In this document: piece by piece, positions 8,298-17,591 of the stretch
Layout of the letters: the number at the start of each line of letters is the position of its first letter
Position numbering within the stretch: position 1 is the first letter of the stretch
NCBI RefSeq assembly: GCF_002967075.1
Contig: NZ_PUGE01000002.1
Location: 310,001-374,000 of the forward strand
Direction of reading: 5' to 3'
DNA from: Corynebacterium sp. J010B-136
GTDB lineage: Bacteria; Actinomycetota; Actinomycetes; Mycobacteriales; Mycobacteriaceae
Length of the DNA: 64,000 nt
Translations under genes and position numbers: made by a program
Notes under the pieces: generated by a model
Told to the model about the DNA's origin: nothing
Database searches by the model: none
The model's input: the letters and a program-made list of their open reading frames with translations, nothing else

Positions 8298-9113
8298 CTA
8301 GGAAGAGCGCGGTGGGCGGCTGCGGTCGGAGTTGCCGCGGCGCTCGGAGTTGCGGTCAAGCTGTGAAGCCGGAGACTGCACTGGCTCCCACGCAACGTGG
8401 GAACGCATATCAGTGGTGCGGGTATCACGCGAGCGGTAGACCACATAAGGACGCGTGACATAACCAACTGGTGCTGAGAATGCGTGGACCAGGCGAGTAA
8501 ATGGCCACACCGCCATCAAGGTAAAGCCAGCCAGGACATGGACCTTAAACTGCCACGGGACATCCGACATGAGCTCAGGCTGGATGTTGAAAATCAACAG
8601 GTTACGCAGCCACGGCGAAATGGTTTCGCGGTAGTCATAGCCGTTGGTGCCCAAAGTATCGAAAAGCTGTAAGGAGAATGTAGCAATCGTGCCCGATAAG
8701 ATAGCTCCACCCAAAAAGATGTACATAACTTTGTCTGAGCGAGACGTGGCCAAAAATACCGAACGATTAACCACGCGACGATAGATCAAACCGACCAGGC
8801 CTAGAACCGTGGCAATCGCGGCCAGCGCGCCGGGATAAGTGGCAATCAAATGGTAAAAGTGGTCCGAAATCCCTACCGAACGAGTCCAGGACTTCGGAAT
8901 GGCCAGGCCCATTAGGTGTCCGACGATAACGAAGACCATGCCCCAGTGAAACAGTGGCGAAGACATGCGCAGCAGTTTGGATTCATAGATTTGCGAAGAG
9001 TGCGTTGTCCAGCCGAACTGGTCAGTGCGCCAACGCCAAAAGATACCGACGAAGAATGCGACGATGGCCAGCCATGGGAACGCGCCCCAGAGGAAATTTT
9101 CAAAGTATTCCAT
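8298..9113 (-). CDS. narI: Respiratory nitrate reductase gamma subunit (cytochrome b)
   Basis: NarI is the membrane diheme cytochrome b that oxidises menaquinol and passes electrons to NarH. The 271-residue protein has five membrane helices. Histidines at the expected heme-ligand places are near residues 56 (LFHWGMV), 66 (VGHLMG), 187 (KVHVLAG) and 205 (LVHAFS). The C-terminal tail is longer than usual and rich in Arg, Ser and Asp. I chose ATG 9113 because AAAGGA lies 8 nt upstream; longer upstream readings add residues with no family counterpart. It is the last gene of narKGHJI and starts 13 nt after narJ. Confidence 0.95.
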   Translation of the reverse strand: MEYFENFLWGAFPWLAIVAFFVGIFWRWRTDQFGWTTHSSQIYESKLLRMSSPLFHWGMVFVIVGHLMGLAIPKSWTRSVGISDHFYHLIATYPGALAAIATVLGLVGLIYRRVVNRSVFLATSRSDKVMYIFLGGAILSGTIATFSLQLFDTLGTNGYDYRETISPWLRNLLIFNIQPELMSDVPWQFKVHVLAGFTLMAVWPFTRLVHAFSAPVGYVTRPYVVYRSRDTRTTDMRSHVAWEPVQSPASQLDRNSERRGNSDRSRPPRSS

Positions 9114-9126
9114 GGTGATAGTCCTT

Positions 9127-10023
9127 TTATAGATCGTCTGGTTGGACGGTCGGGAATGGAAGATCGGCAATACCCACAACCTCTGCGGGCGGGCCGGTAC
9201 GGATTAGGTCGACGTATTTCTGGGCGATCTCTGCATCGACACGCGGCAATGCGCGGCACACAGCAATGATGAGGGAGACATAAGGCGAATCCGTGTGCTC
9301 TAAGGCAGCACGCAGGACTTCTAGTCCGTCCCGGTAGCTGGCCACAAACTCCACGGCCTGCTCATGCGATGAACCTTCCGAAAGCCCGAGGGCCTCGAGC
9401 ACCACGCAGAGGTGGTCCGGCAGTTCATCATTTTCATCAAAGTCGAAGCCCAGCGAACGCAGCTGCTCGCCGAAAGCCAAAATGGCCATTCCGCGCTGGC
9501 GAGTATCGCCAACTGCGTAATAGGAAAGAAACAGCGAACAACGACGGCGCTGGTCAAAGGTTTCCACGTAGTGCTCTTCGACATCGCGCAAACTAGCGGA
9601 ATACGCCCGGCTGAAGAACTCGCGGAAATCCTCGGCGATCGCCTGAGGCAGATCCTCTACGTGCTGTTCAACCGCTGCGACGGTGTCATGGAAATTCTCG
9701 TCCGGGTACTGCAGCAGCACAGACACTGCCATGGCGACGGTGCGGCGCTGGTGTTCAGTTACCGCAACTGGTGTGATCAGCTCGGCCGGAATCCGTCCGG
9801 TGTGGGTACGCCTGGGATCGGCAGCGCCTACTTGTGCACTGATGGTGGCGCGGCTGGTGCGCTCGACATCTTTGGCGCCGCCAGACGCACCCATGCCAGC
9901 GGGTGTGCCGTAGCCTGCCAAAGTGTCGTGGTCTAGGGGAGGTAGGTGTGAGTGATGATGCGGGGAAGAGCTCGTGAATTTTCCTGCACCAGGCAGGAGC
10001 TTGAGCTTGTCGAAAATACCCAT
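9127..10023 (-). CDS. narJ: Nitrate reductase assembly chaperone NarJ with long N-terminal extension
   Basis: NarJ is the dedicated TorD-family chaperone that holds NarG during cofactor insertion and membrane assembly. The recognisable domain starts near residue 92 (TVAMAVSVLLQYPDENFHD) and includes YVETFDQRRRCSLFLSYYAVGDTRQRG split over the middle helices. The 90 residues before it are unusual: low-complexity, Ser/His/Gly-rich (including SSSPHHHSHLPP), and not needed for the fold. The ATG at 10023 lies 5 nt after the narH stop, with GAGGAA inside the end of narH as a possible ribosome-binding site. An internal start that omits part of the extension is possible. Confidence 0.92.
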   Translation of the reverse strand: MGIFDKLKLLPGAGKFTSSSPHHHSHLPPLDHDTLAGYGTPAGMGASGGAKDVERTSRATISAQVGAADPRRTHTGRIPAELITPVAVTEHQRRTVAMAVSVLLQYPDENFHDTVAAVEQHVEDLPQAIAEDFREFFSRAYSASLRDVEEHYVETFDQRRRCSLFLSYYAVGDTRQRGMAILAFGEQLRSLGFDFDENDELPDHLCVVLEALGLSEGSSHEQAVEFVASYRDGLEVLRAALEHTDSPYVSLIIAVCRALPRVDAEIAQKYVDLIRTGPPAEVVGIADLPFPTVQPDDL

Positions 10024-10028
10024 GGTGA

Positions 10029-11636
10029 TTAGCTTTCTTCCTCACGCCGTGGCGGGAACATGCCATCAGGGCGGTCACCGGTCCAGGACAATAGCGATAC
10101 CTTGCCGGATTCGCCGCCACCGTGGCTGGAACATGCTTCAGGTGCGCCCATGCCCAAATCAGCAAAGGCCTTGTCCATCGCGCGGGTCGGATCAGTGTCA
10201 CCGAAGGGATCCAGGTCAGCAATGCCGCGCGGAGTTTCAGGCGAAGCAGTAGGGATGACGTAGCGGTCGTCGTACTTGGCAATAGCCAGCAGACGATACA
10301 TTTCCTGAATCTGCTTACCGGTCATACCAACTGCTTCGGCGATTTCTTCCTGCGGCTCATTGCCGAGATTGATATCGCGCATATAGGAACGCATGGCGAC
10401 GAGACGACGCAGGGATTTCTCCACCGGGACGGTATCGCCGGCGCTGAAAAGTCCTGCCAGATAATCCAGCGGGATGCGCATATTCGCCAACGTTGAAAAC
10501 AGCAGCTTATGGTCTTCGCCGTCATAGCCGGCGGCGGTGATTTCATCGACTACTGGAGACAGAGGCGGAACGTACCAAACCATAGGCAAGGTGCGGTACT
10601 CGGGGTGCAAGGGAAGCGCGACCTCGTATTTGAAGATCATGTCGTAGATAGGAGACTGCTGTGCTGCATCAATCCAGGAGTGCGGGATGCCCTCACGCTT
10701 GGCGCCCTCGATGACCTCAGGGTCATTGGGGTCTAACAAGATGGACTTTTGAGCTTCCAACAGGTCCTTCTCATCGGGTACAGACGCTGCTTCTGCAACG
10801 CGGTCGGCATCGTAGAAGATAACACCTAGGTAGCGCAGACGGCCGACGCAGGTTTCCGAACACACAGTAGGCTGGCCAACTTCCAAGCGCGGGTAGCACA
10901 AGGTACATTTTTCAGCCTTACCAGTCTTGTGGTTGAAGTAAACCTTCTTATAAGGACAACCGGAGACACACATGCGCCAACCGCGGCACTGGTCCTGGTC
11001 TACAAGAACAATGCCGTCTTCAGCACGCTTGTACATCGCACCCGAAGGACAGGAGGAAACACACGTCGGGTTGATGCAGTGTTCACAAATACGCGGCAGA
11101 TAGAACATGAAGGAGTCTTCAATCTGCTTTTTGACCGCGATATTCATCTTGGTGAGCACCGGGTCACTATCCATGGTGGCGGTGGAGCCACCGAGGTTGT
11201 CGTCCCAGTTAGAGGACCATTCAATCTTGTTGATTTCGCGGCCATCAATTTGGGAGACGGGCTTCGCCGTGGGCTGGGTTTTCTGCCCCGCCTTAGCACC
11301 CATCAAATCTTCATACTGATAGGTCCATGGCTCGTAGTAGTCATGGATGGTGGGCAAGTTCGGGTTGTGGAACAAGGTGAGCAGCTTCTTGATGCGGCCA
11401 CCGGCCTTGGGCTTGAGCTTGCCGCTGCCGGTTAAGCTCCAGCCACCTTGCCACTTTTCCTGATCTTCCCAGGTGCGTGGGTAGCCCACACCAGGGCGGG
11501 TTTCAACGTTGTTGAACCAGATGTATTCAGTGCCTTCGCGGTTGGTCCACGCCTGCTTACATGTCACCGAACAAGTGTGGCAACCAATGCACTTGTCCAG
11601 GTTCATGATCATGGCGATTTGTGCCATTACCTTCAT
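10029..11636 (-). CDS. narH: Respiratory nitrate reductase beta subunit (Fe-S)
   Basis: NarH carries the four iron-sulfur clusters that relay electrons from NarI to NarG. All four Cys groups are visible: CIGCHTCSVTC near residue 16, CEHCINPTCVSSC, CRGWRMCVSGC and CTLCYPRLEVGQPTVC. The Trp in the third group replaces a Cys; this is the normal NarH feature that makes one cluster 3Fe-4S. The 535-residue length fits the family. Its ATG shares one base with the narG stop (TAATG), so translation is coupled. Sites in the central region support contact with NarG. Confidence 0.97.
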   Translation of the reverse strand: MKVMAQIAMIMNLDKCIGCHTCSVTCKQAWTNREGTEYIWFNNVETRPGVGYPRTWEDQEKWQGGWSLTGSGKLKPKAGGRIKKLLTLFHNPNLPTIHDYYEPWTYQYEDLMGAKAGQKTQPTAKPVSQIDGREINKIEWSSNWDDNLGGSTATMDSDPVLTKMNIAVKKQIEDSFMFYLPRICEHCINPTCVSSCPSGAMYKRAEDGIVLVDQDQCRGWRMCVSGCPYKKVYFNHKTGKAEKCTLCYPRLEVGQPTVCSETCVGRLRYLGVIFYDADRVAEAASVPDEKDLLEAQKSILLDPNDPEVIEGAKREGIPHSWIDAAQQSPIYDMIFKYEVALPLHPEYRTLPMVWYVPPLSPVVDEITAAGYDGEDHKLLFSTLANMRIPLDYLAGLFSAGDTVPVEKSLRRLVAMRSYMRDINLGNEPQEEIAEAVGMTGKQIQEMYRLLAIAKYDDRYVIPTASPETPRGIADLDPFGDTDPTRAMDKAFADLGMGAPEACSSHGGGESGKVSLLSWTGDRPDGMFPPRREEES

Positions 11637-14600
11637 TAGTACTGCACCTCCTTGGAGCGGCGACGAACACGGGTAACTTCGTCGCGGTTGTTACCGGTTG
11701 GACCGATGTAGTTGAAGTGATAGGTCAGCTGGCCATAGCCGCCAGCGATATGCACAGGCTTGATGAGAATGCGCGTCAAAGAGTTGTGCGTGCCGCCGCG
11801 GCGGCCGGTGTGCTCATTGAGCGGGGTGCCCACGGTGCGTTCCTGGGCGTGGTTCATGATCATCGTGCCTTCGGGAATGCGGTGGGAGACAATTGCACGA
11901 GCACTGACTACACCGTTGCGGTTGTAGACTTCGACCCATTCGTTGTCCGCGACACCAATCTTCTCGGCATCCTTATTCGACATCCACACGACCTGGCCAC
12001 CACGGGAAATGGACAGGACATGCAGGTTGTCAAAGTATTGCGAGTGGATAGACCACTTGTTGTGGGTGGTCAGATAGCGCAGTGAAATTTCCACTTCGCC
12101 GTTGTTGTTGAAGGTTTCCCCTGGGTTGAATTCACCGTGCAGGTGCAGGTGATCCAGCGGCGGACGGAAGACCGGAAGTGATTCACCGTAATCCATAAAC
12201 CAGTCGTGGTCGATGTAGTAGTGCATGCGACCGGTCAAGGTGTGCCATGGCTTATCGAATTCCACGTTGATGGAAAAGGCGGTGTACCGGCGGTTGTTGC
12301 GCTTATCTGCCGTCCACTCCGGCGACGTGATGATCTGGGTCGGGCGTTCTTTAATCGTGTCCCAAGAAATGCGGACGTCCTTATCGGATGCGGCCAAAGG
12401 CGAGAGATCTTTGCCGGTACGTGAGGACAGGTAGTCAAAGCCGTTGGCAGCAACCTCACCGTTGGAGACACCCGATAAGTGCAAGATGGCGTCGATGACC
12501 TTCGTATCCCTCGACAAATCAACAAGTTCACCCATGGAGGTCTCTGAGGTTCCACATATGAGCTCAAGTTCTTTGACCTGCTTGCTGACATCGAACTTGG
12601 TGCCGTGAACGGCAGTTCCTGCCTTGGCGGTTAGTGGGCCAAGGTGAGTCCACTTTTCATAAATCTTGGTGTAGTCGCGTTCCACCACAGCAAGCTTCGG
12701 CATGGTGACACCTGGAATATAGCCTTGCTTTTCGACGTCAGGTACCACGCCATTGGGCATGCCCAATTCATCCGGGCTGTCATGGTGGCTTGGTTGGGTC
12801 ACCACGTCACGTTGGGTGCCCAGCCAGCGCACGGACATCGCCGATAGTGCTGCTGAGAGGTCACGGAAGACTTCAAAGTCGGTGCGAGCTTCCCACGGCG
12901 GGTTGATAGCGGCGTTAAAAGAGTGCAGATAAGGGTGCATGTCTGTCGATGACATGTCGTGCTTTTCGTACCATGTTGCAGCCGGCAACACGATGTCGGA
13001 GACCAAGGTGGTGGAGGTATTGCGGAAGTCCGTGGTCAGCATCAAATCGAGCTTTCCTTGCGGCGCTTTCTCATGCCATTTGATGGTCTCTGGACGCTCG
13101 CCCTCCGCTAACTCTTGTGCGGTGGCATCAGAGTCCACTCCGAGTAAGTGACGCAGGAAGTATTCCGTACCCTTTGCGGAAGAACCCATGAGGTTGGTGC
13201 GCCAGTTGAGCAAGATGCGTGGCCAGTTTTCTTCGGCCGAGGGGTCATCGTAAGCAAAGCCGAGCTCACCCGATTGCAGTTGCTGTGGGATGTATTCCTT
13301 GACATCCATGCCTGCCTTCTCGGCTTCATCGGCAAGCAAAAGCGAATTGCGGTTGAACTGTGGATACGCCGGCATCCAACCACGACGCATGGATTCGGCC
13401 ATCGTGTCCGAGACCATCTTCGAACCAATCGAACCACGCTGTTGAAGCGGCGAGCCCAAGTGCGATGCCTGGGTGTTGTCATAGCGCCATTGCTCAGTGC
13501 CGAAGTAATAGAACGCCGTGGTCACCATGTGGCGCGGTGGGCGCTGCCAGTCGGTGGCCATCGCCCATTGCTGCCAACCATTCATCGGGCGCAGCTTCTC
13601 CTGACCGACGTAGTGCGCCCAGCCGCCACCGTTGACACCTTGGGTGCCACACATCGAGGTCAATGCCAAGAATGTGCGGTAGATGGTATCCGCGTGGAAG
13701 TAGTGATTAACGCCAGCGCCCATGATGATTTGGGAGCGTCCTTGCGAATCCGCGGCATTTTGCGCAAACTCGCGGCCGATACGGATAGCGGCATTCGCTG
13801 GCACACCGGTTAGGGTTTCCTGCCACGCTGGGGTACCGACCTCGGTGGCGTCGTGGAAGTCCACTGGCCAGCTACCCGGAAGGTTCAGCTCAGGGCGGTT
13901 AACACCGTAGTGCGCGAGCATGATGTCAAAGACCGTGGTGTATTTAACGCCGTTGATCTCACGGTAGGGAACACCGCGGTGCACAACGCCGGCGCCAATG
14001 GGGCGGCCGGTGCCGACTTCTTCTGGCTTGGCATCAAGATCAAAGCGCGGGAAGAGGACCTCTACGGTGCCGAAGCTATCAGTCTCCGCAATAGACATGA
14101 CTGGGTCGACGCCTTCGAGTGAGAGGTTCCAGCGGGATGTGGATTCATCCCAGCGGTCGGCAACGGTGCCGCCGGGATCGACAATCTTGCCGTCGGTTTC
14201 CATCATCAAGGTGCGGTGGGTTGCATTCGCCGATTCGCGCAGCTCGGCGTACTCATCACCTTCCAATTGGCTGGCGGTGAGGAATTTGCCAGGGGTGTAG
14301 GTTGCTTCGCCGGAAGCACTGGCGTGAGCTTCATCGGTGTTTTCTTCCAAAGCGACCAGGAACGCGGAGTCCGTGAACTTGCGCATGTAGTTGAGGAAGT
14401 ATGGTTCCTGGCGGTCGACGTGGAAAGTCTTCAAGATGACATGACCCATGGAAAAGGCGAGCGCTGCATCTGTGCCTGGGTTAATACGTGCCCACTCATC
14501 AGCGTGCACTGTGTTATCGGCAAAGTCAGGGGAGACCACAACGACCTTGGTGCCGCGGTAACGGGCCTCGACCATGAAGTGCGCATCTGGGGTACGGGTA

Positions 14601-15418
14601 ACCGGGATATTGGAGCCCCACATCATCAGATAAGAGGAGTTGTACCAGTCGCCAGATTCCGGAACGTCAGTCTGGTCACCGAAGGTCTGCGGGGATGCCG
14701 GTGGCAAGTCGGCGTACCAGTCGTAGAAGGAGAGAGCCACGCCGCCAATCATCTCCAAAAAGCGTGTGCCCGCGCCGTAAGAAACCTGGGACATTGCGGG
14801 AATAACGGTAAAGCCATTGATGCGGTCGGGGCCGTATTCACGGATGGTGTAGACGTGTGCTGCCGCCGCCATTTCGATGGCTTCTTCGTAGTTAATACGA
14901 ATGAGTCCACCCTTGCCGCGCTGGCTGATATAAGCATTGCGCTTTTCTGGGTCTTGCTGGATTTCCCGCCACGCCAGCACCGGATCCTTGAGGCGTTCTT
15001 TGGCCTCGCGGTACATATCCACCAGCACGCCGCGGGCATAAGGGTAGCGAATACGCGTTGGCGAGTAGGTGTACCAAGAAAAGGATGCGCCACGAGGACA
15101 GCCGCGGGGTTCATATTCGGGCATGTCATTACCATTGGTGGGGTAGTCAACCGCCTGTGATTCCCACGTGATGACGCCGTCTTTGACATAAACCTTCCAG
15201 GAGCAAGAGCCGGTGCAGTTCACGCCGTGGGTGGAGCGAACCATCTTGTCGAAAGCCCAGCGGTTGCGGTAGAAGACATCAGCTTGGCGGCCGCCTTGTA
15301 AAAATAGCTGTTGTCCGCCGGAGCCGGAGGTTCCCTTGCGCAGGTGGGAACCCATCTCAAACAGTGAGTTTGTGGAGCTACGTGAAGTTCTGGAAGAACT
15401 TGTGGTTGCTTTAGTCAT
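11636..15418 (-). CDS. narG: Respiratory nitrate reductase alpha subunit (Mo-bisMGD)
   Basis: NarG reduces nitrate to nitrite at a molybdenum bis-MGD centre facing the cytoplasm. The 1260-residue protein has the FS0 cluster ligands in the HxxxCxxxC arrangement typical of NarG (His64, Cys68, Cys72, Cys107). The molybdenum-ligand Asp appears to be Asp237 in WYADLPPASPQTFG. The segments DWYNSSYLMMWGSN and TRTPDAHFMVEARY are also characteristic. ATG 15418 has AAAGGA 9 nt upstream. It overlaps narH by one base. Its cofactor would be made by the mog, moaA, moeA, moaC and mobA products encoded on both sides. Confidence 0.98.
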   Translation of the reverse strand: MTKATTSSSRTSRSSTNSLFEMGSHLRKGTSGSGGQQLFLQGGRQADVFYRNRWAFDKMVRSTHGVNCTGSCSWKVYVKDGVITWESQAVDYPTNGNDMPEYEPRGCPRGASFSWYTYSPTRIRYPYARGVLVDMYREAKERLKDPVLAWREIQQDPEKRNAYISQRGKGGLIRINYEEAIEMAAAAHVYTIREYGPDRINGFTVIPAMSQVSYGAGTRFLEMIGGVALSFYDWYADLPPASPQTFGDQTDVPESGDWYNSSYLMMWGSNIPVTRTPDAHFMVEARYRGTKVVVVSPDFADNTVHADEWARINPGTDAALAFSMGHVILKTFHVDRQEPYFLNYMRKFTDSAFLVALEENTDEAHASASGEATYTPGKFLTASQLEGDEYAELRESANATHRTLMMETDGKIVDPGGTVADRWDESTSRWNLSLEGVDPVMSIAETDSFGTVEVLFPRFDLDAKPEEVGTGRPIGAGVVHRGVPYREINGVKYTTVFDIMLAHYGVNRPELNLPGSWPVDFHDATEVGTPAWQETLTGVPANAAIRIGREFAQNAADSQGRSQIIMGAGVNHYFHADTIYRTFLALTSMCGTQGVNGGGWAHYVGQEKLRPMNGWQQWAMATDWQRPPRHMVTTAFYYFGTEQWRYDNTQASHLGSPLQQRGSIGSKMVSDTMAESMRRGWMPAYPQFNRNSLLLADEAEKAGMDVKEYIPQQLQSGELGFAYDDPSAEENWPRILLNWRTNLMGSSAKGTEYFLRHLLGVDSDATAQELAEGERPETIKWHEKAPQGKLDLMLTTDFRNTSTTLVSDIVLPAATWYEKHDMSSTDMHPYLHSFNAAINPPWEARTDFEVFRDLSAALSAMSVRWLGTQRDVVTQPSHHDSPDELGMPNGVVPDVEKQGYIPGVTMPKLAVVERDYTKIYEKWTHLGPLTAKAGTAVHGTKFDVSKQVKELELICGTSETSMGELVDLSRDTKVIDAILHLSGVSNGEVAANGFDYLSSRTGKDLSPLAASDKDVRISWDTIKERPTQIITSPEWTADKRNNRRYTAFSINVEFDKPWHTLTGRMHYYIDHDWFMDYGESLPVFRPPLDHLHLHGEFNPGETFNNNGEVEISLRYLTTHNKWSIHSQYFDNLHVLSISRGGQVVWMSNKDAEKIGVADNEWVEVYNRNGVVSARAIVSHRIPEGTMIMNHAQERTVGTPLNEHTGRRGGTHNSLTRILIKPVHIAGGYGQLTYHFNYIGPTGNNRDEVTRVRRRSKEVQY

Positions 15419-15468
15419 GAGGGGAAATCCTTTGGGTTAATGGAAATTGGACAATCTGCACGAAGTAT

Positions 15469-16827
15469 TTATCCGGGGTAAGGAGCCTTCGGGCGGGCGT
15501 AGAAAATCCATGTGAGCACGGTGCAGATGGCGAAGAAGGCCACACAGCCCCAGAAGAAAGCCTGGATGGGCATCAGCGAGAGCAAGATACCGACGACAAA
15601 GGGGCCGAATGCACCAATCGCGGAGGTCCAGCCGATGACGCCACCGGCCTGGTGCTTAGGGAAAATCATGGGCATTTGTTTAAAGGTGCCGGCGTTGCCA
15701 AGACCTGTGAAGAAGAACATCAAGAGCATCGCGCCGAGGAACCACCAGAATTGGTCTGGATCGGTGGGGTTTAAAAATAGTGCGGCAACAGCGGTAAAGA
15801 TGGTCATGCCGATACCGCCGACAAACGTCCAGATGGCACCACCGAACTTGTCACACAACGGACCCCATGCGGCGCGAACACCAGCACCAATGAGTGGGCC
15901 TAAGAAGGCATAGGCTGCACCACGAGGCAGATTTTCAACGCCAATGGTTTCAGCAAAAGAGGAACCAGAACCATAGATTTGGTTGATGATGAGCGCGAAT
16001 TGTGCGGCAAAGCCTGCAAAAGCACCGAAGGTCATCAGATAGACCACGGTCATCACCCAGGTGTTGACGTTGCCAAAGATTGAAAGCTGTTGACGGAAAT
16101 TAGCTTTGACCGGGACATCTTTAAGGTAGGTCCATGCCAAGAGTGCACAGACGATTGCCCACGGTGCCATGAAAATAGCTGGATTGTGAACGAAGACATT
16201 CGAGCCATCTGGAAGGCGTTGTGGGGCGACGAAACCAATGCCCAAGAGCGTAAAGCCCATCAGCCAGGGTGCGACCAGTTGAATGAAAGAAATACCGAAG
16301 TTACCGATACCAGCTTGCAAGCCCAAGGCGGTGCCTTGCAGGCGCTTAGGGAAGAAGTAGCCCGTCGAAGGCATAAAGCCTGCGAATACACCGCCGCCGA
16401 AACCAGATGCAAAGGAAATGGCGAGCAATTCCCAAAATGGCGTGTTTTCTGGACGTTGGACTACTGAGAACCAGCCCAGCATGGGCAGTAAGAACAAAAG
16501 TGCTGAAAATGTAACCAGCTTCCGGGTGCCTAGCACTGGGGGAAGGAACATGAAGACCAGGCGGAACAGTCCGGCAGAAAGTCCCGAAATGGCGGTGAGC
16601 GCATAAAGCTGGCTATCGGTTAGGTCGAAACCGATTTGATTCAGCAGCGGGGCGATAGCGGAAACCAAGTACCAGGCGCTGAAACCCACTGCCATCGTGG
16701 CGGTGGTAATGGTCAAAGTGCGCCAGGCAATAGCCTTGTCCCACTTCTCCGGATCTTCAGGATCCCAGCCATGAAGAATTCTTCCGGAGCTATCTAGTTG
16801 AGTACCGGGGGAACTGAGTTTAGACAT
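15469..16827 (-). CDS. narK: Nitrate/nitrite transporter NarK (MFS)
   Basis: NarK imports nitrate and exports nitrite as part of anaerobic nitrate respiration. The 452-residue protein has about 12 membrane helices. It contains the Gly-rich nitrate signature SFASGFGGGVFAGFMPSTGY, a second one near GLGNAGTFKQMP, and the conserved Arg in SAGLFRLVFMFLPP. It is the first gene of narKGHJI, 50 nt ahead of narG. The upstream region (16828-17068) is shared with divergently transcribed mog and holds two separate inverted repeats. Control by the ArnR-like protein is likely by analogy. Confidence 0.96.
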   Translation of the reverse strand: MSKLSSPGTQLDSSGRILHGWDPEDPEKWDKAIAWRTLTITTATMAVGFSAWYLVSAIAPLLNQIGFDLTDSQLYALTAISGLSAGLFRLVFMFLPPVLGTRKLVTFSALLFLLPMLGWFSVVQRPENTPFWELLAISFASGFGGGVFAGFMPSTGYFFPKRLQGTALGLQAGIGNFGISFIQLVAPWLMGFTLLGIGFVAPQRLPDGSNVFVHNPAIFMAPWAIVCALLAWTYLKDVPVKANFRQQLSIFGNVNTWVMTVVYLMTFGAFAGFAAQFALIINQIYGSGSSFAETIGVENLPRGAAYAFLGPLIGAGVRAAWGPLCDKFGGAIWTFVGGIGMTIFTAVAALFLNPTDPDQFWWFLGAMLLMFFFTGLGNAGTFKQMPMIFPKHQAGGVIGWTSAIGAFGPFVVGILLSLMPIQAFFWGCVAFFAICTVLTWIFYARPKAPYPG

Positions 16828-16907
16828 TTATCCTCGCTTGAAAAAGAAAGGGAACCAATGGGATACCTGATTAATAGGATAGCTTGCTAAGCTCAATAAA
16901 TAGTTGT

Positions 16908-16930
16908 TTAAACCGGTAAAACCCGTTTAA
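16908..16930. promoter_or_regulatory. Inverted repeat upstream of narK
   Basis: The arms TTAAACCGG (16908-16916) and CCCGTTTAA (16922-16930) are complementary at 8 of 9 positions around a 5-nt centre. The centre lies about 90 nt before the narK ATG and, if TATCCT at 16881-16876 is the -10 box, about 50 nt upstream of the transcription start. That is a typical activator or repressor position. The minus-strand sequence closely resembles the dyad at the moaA promoter. Confidence 0.5.
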
Positions 16931-17000
16931 TTACACAACACTAATATTGCCTAATTGACCTGCAGAAACTGTCGATGCAGGCAGACTAGTTTTTGGGCTA

Positions 17001-17022
17001 AAACAGTATTTGCGTACTGTTT
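17001..17022. promoter_or_regulatory. Perfect inverted repeat upstream of mog
   Basis: The arms AAACAGTA (17001-17008) and TACTGTTT (17015-17022) are perfectly complementary around a 6-nt centre. The site ends 46 nt before the mog ATG, in the narK-mog divergent region. The spacing fits a dimeric regulator. No T-run follows, so a terminator is unlikely. Confidence 0.5.
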
Positions 17023-17068
17023 AATGTTATTTTCATCACCATGGTAAAAACGTGAAAAAAGGAACTTT

Positions 17069-17557
17069 ATGTACCCCACAACAACACCCCTGAAGGCAGC
17101 TGTGATTGTGGTTTCAGACCGAATTTCCAGTGGCCTCAAACCGAACTATGCGGCTGATATAGCCGTGGAAATGTTGCAGGGCGCGGATGTAGAAATTTCA
17201 CACCGGGAAATCGTGCGGGAAGATGAGGCCGCTTTTACTATCGCGCTGCAATCGCGGCTGCAGGCAGGCGATGACATTATTGTCACGCTTGGCGGCACAG
17301 GAACGCGTGTCGGCAACGTTGTCCCCGAAGTAACGGGCCGACAAATCTGCGCGCGCCTGCATGGGCTGGAGACGCAAGTGTTGCTCAAAGGCTTAGAATC
17401 TTCACCCAAAGCGGGACTTAGCCGCGGGGTTATCGGCGTGACCAAGTATGGTCATCCCACTACCTTGATCGTGAATTCTGCCGGCTCCCGCGGCGCGGTG
17501 ACTGATACTCTAAGCGTTGTTTTACCGCGCGTCGACGATATTCTGCGTGAGTGCTAG
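17069..17557 (+). CDS. mog: Molybdopterin adenylyltransferase (Mog/MoaB family)
   Basis: Mog adenylylates molybdopterin so that MoeA can insert molybdate. The 162-residue protein has the family motifs AVIVVSDRISSG at the N terminus, DIIVTLGGTGTRVGNVVPE in the middle and TLIVNSAGSRGA near the C terminus. ATG 17069 has AAGGA close upstream. It is transcribed away from narK, consistent with supply of cofactor to nitrate reductase. Family members called MoaB act in the same step or are redundant, so the exact symbol is less certain than the reaction. Confidence 0.9.
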   Translation: MYPTTTPLKAAVIVVSDRISSGLKPNYAADIAVEMLQGADVEISHREIVREDEAAFTIALQSRLQAGDDIIVTLGGTGTRVGNVVPEVTGRQICARLHGLETQVLLKGLESSPKAGLSRGVIGVTKYGHPTTLIVNSAGSRGAVTDTLSVVLPRVDDILREC

Positions 17558-17582
17558 TGGCCAAGACTATAAATCTTGGCCA
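17558..17582. terminator. Hairpin between mog and the acyl-CoA ligase gene
   Basis: The arms TGGCCAAGA (17558-17566) and TCTTGGCCA (17574-17582) pair perfectly around a 7-nt loop, directly after the mog stop. No T-run follows. It lies between convergent genes. A second short stem, CCAGG/CCTGG, overlaps its right side toward the ligase stop. Confidence 0.6.
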
Positions 17583-17591
17583 GGGGATCGT

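Noticed and set aside
10029..11636. Possible loss of an Fe-S cysteine in NarH (Trp in the third group)
   Set aside because: The Trp is the normal NarH state that produces the 3Fe-4S cluster.
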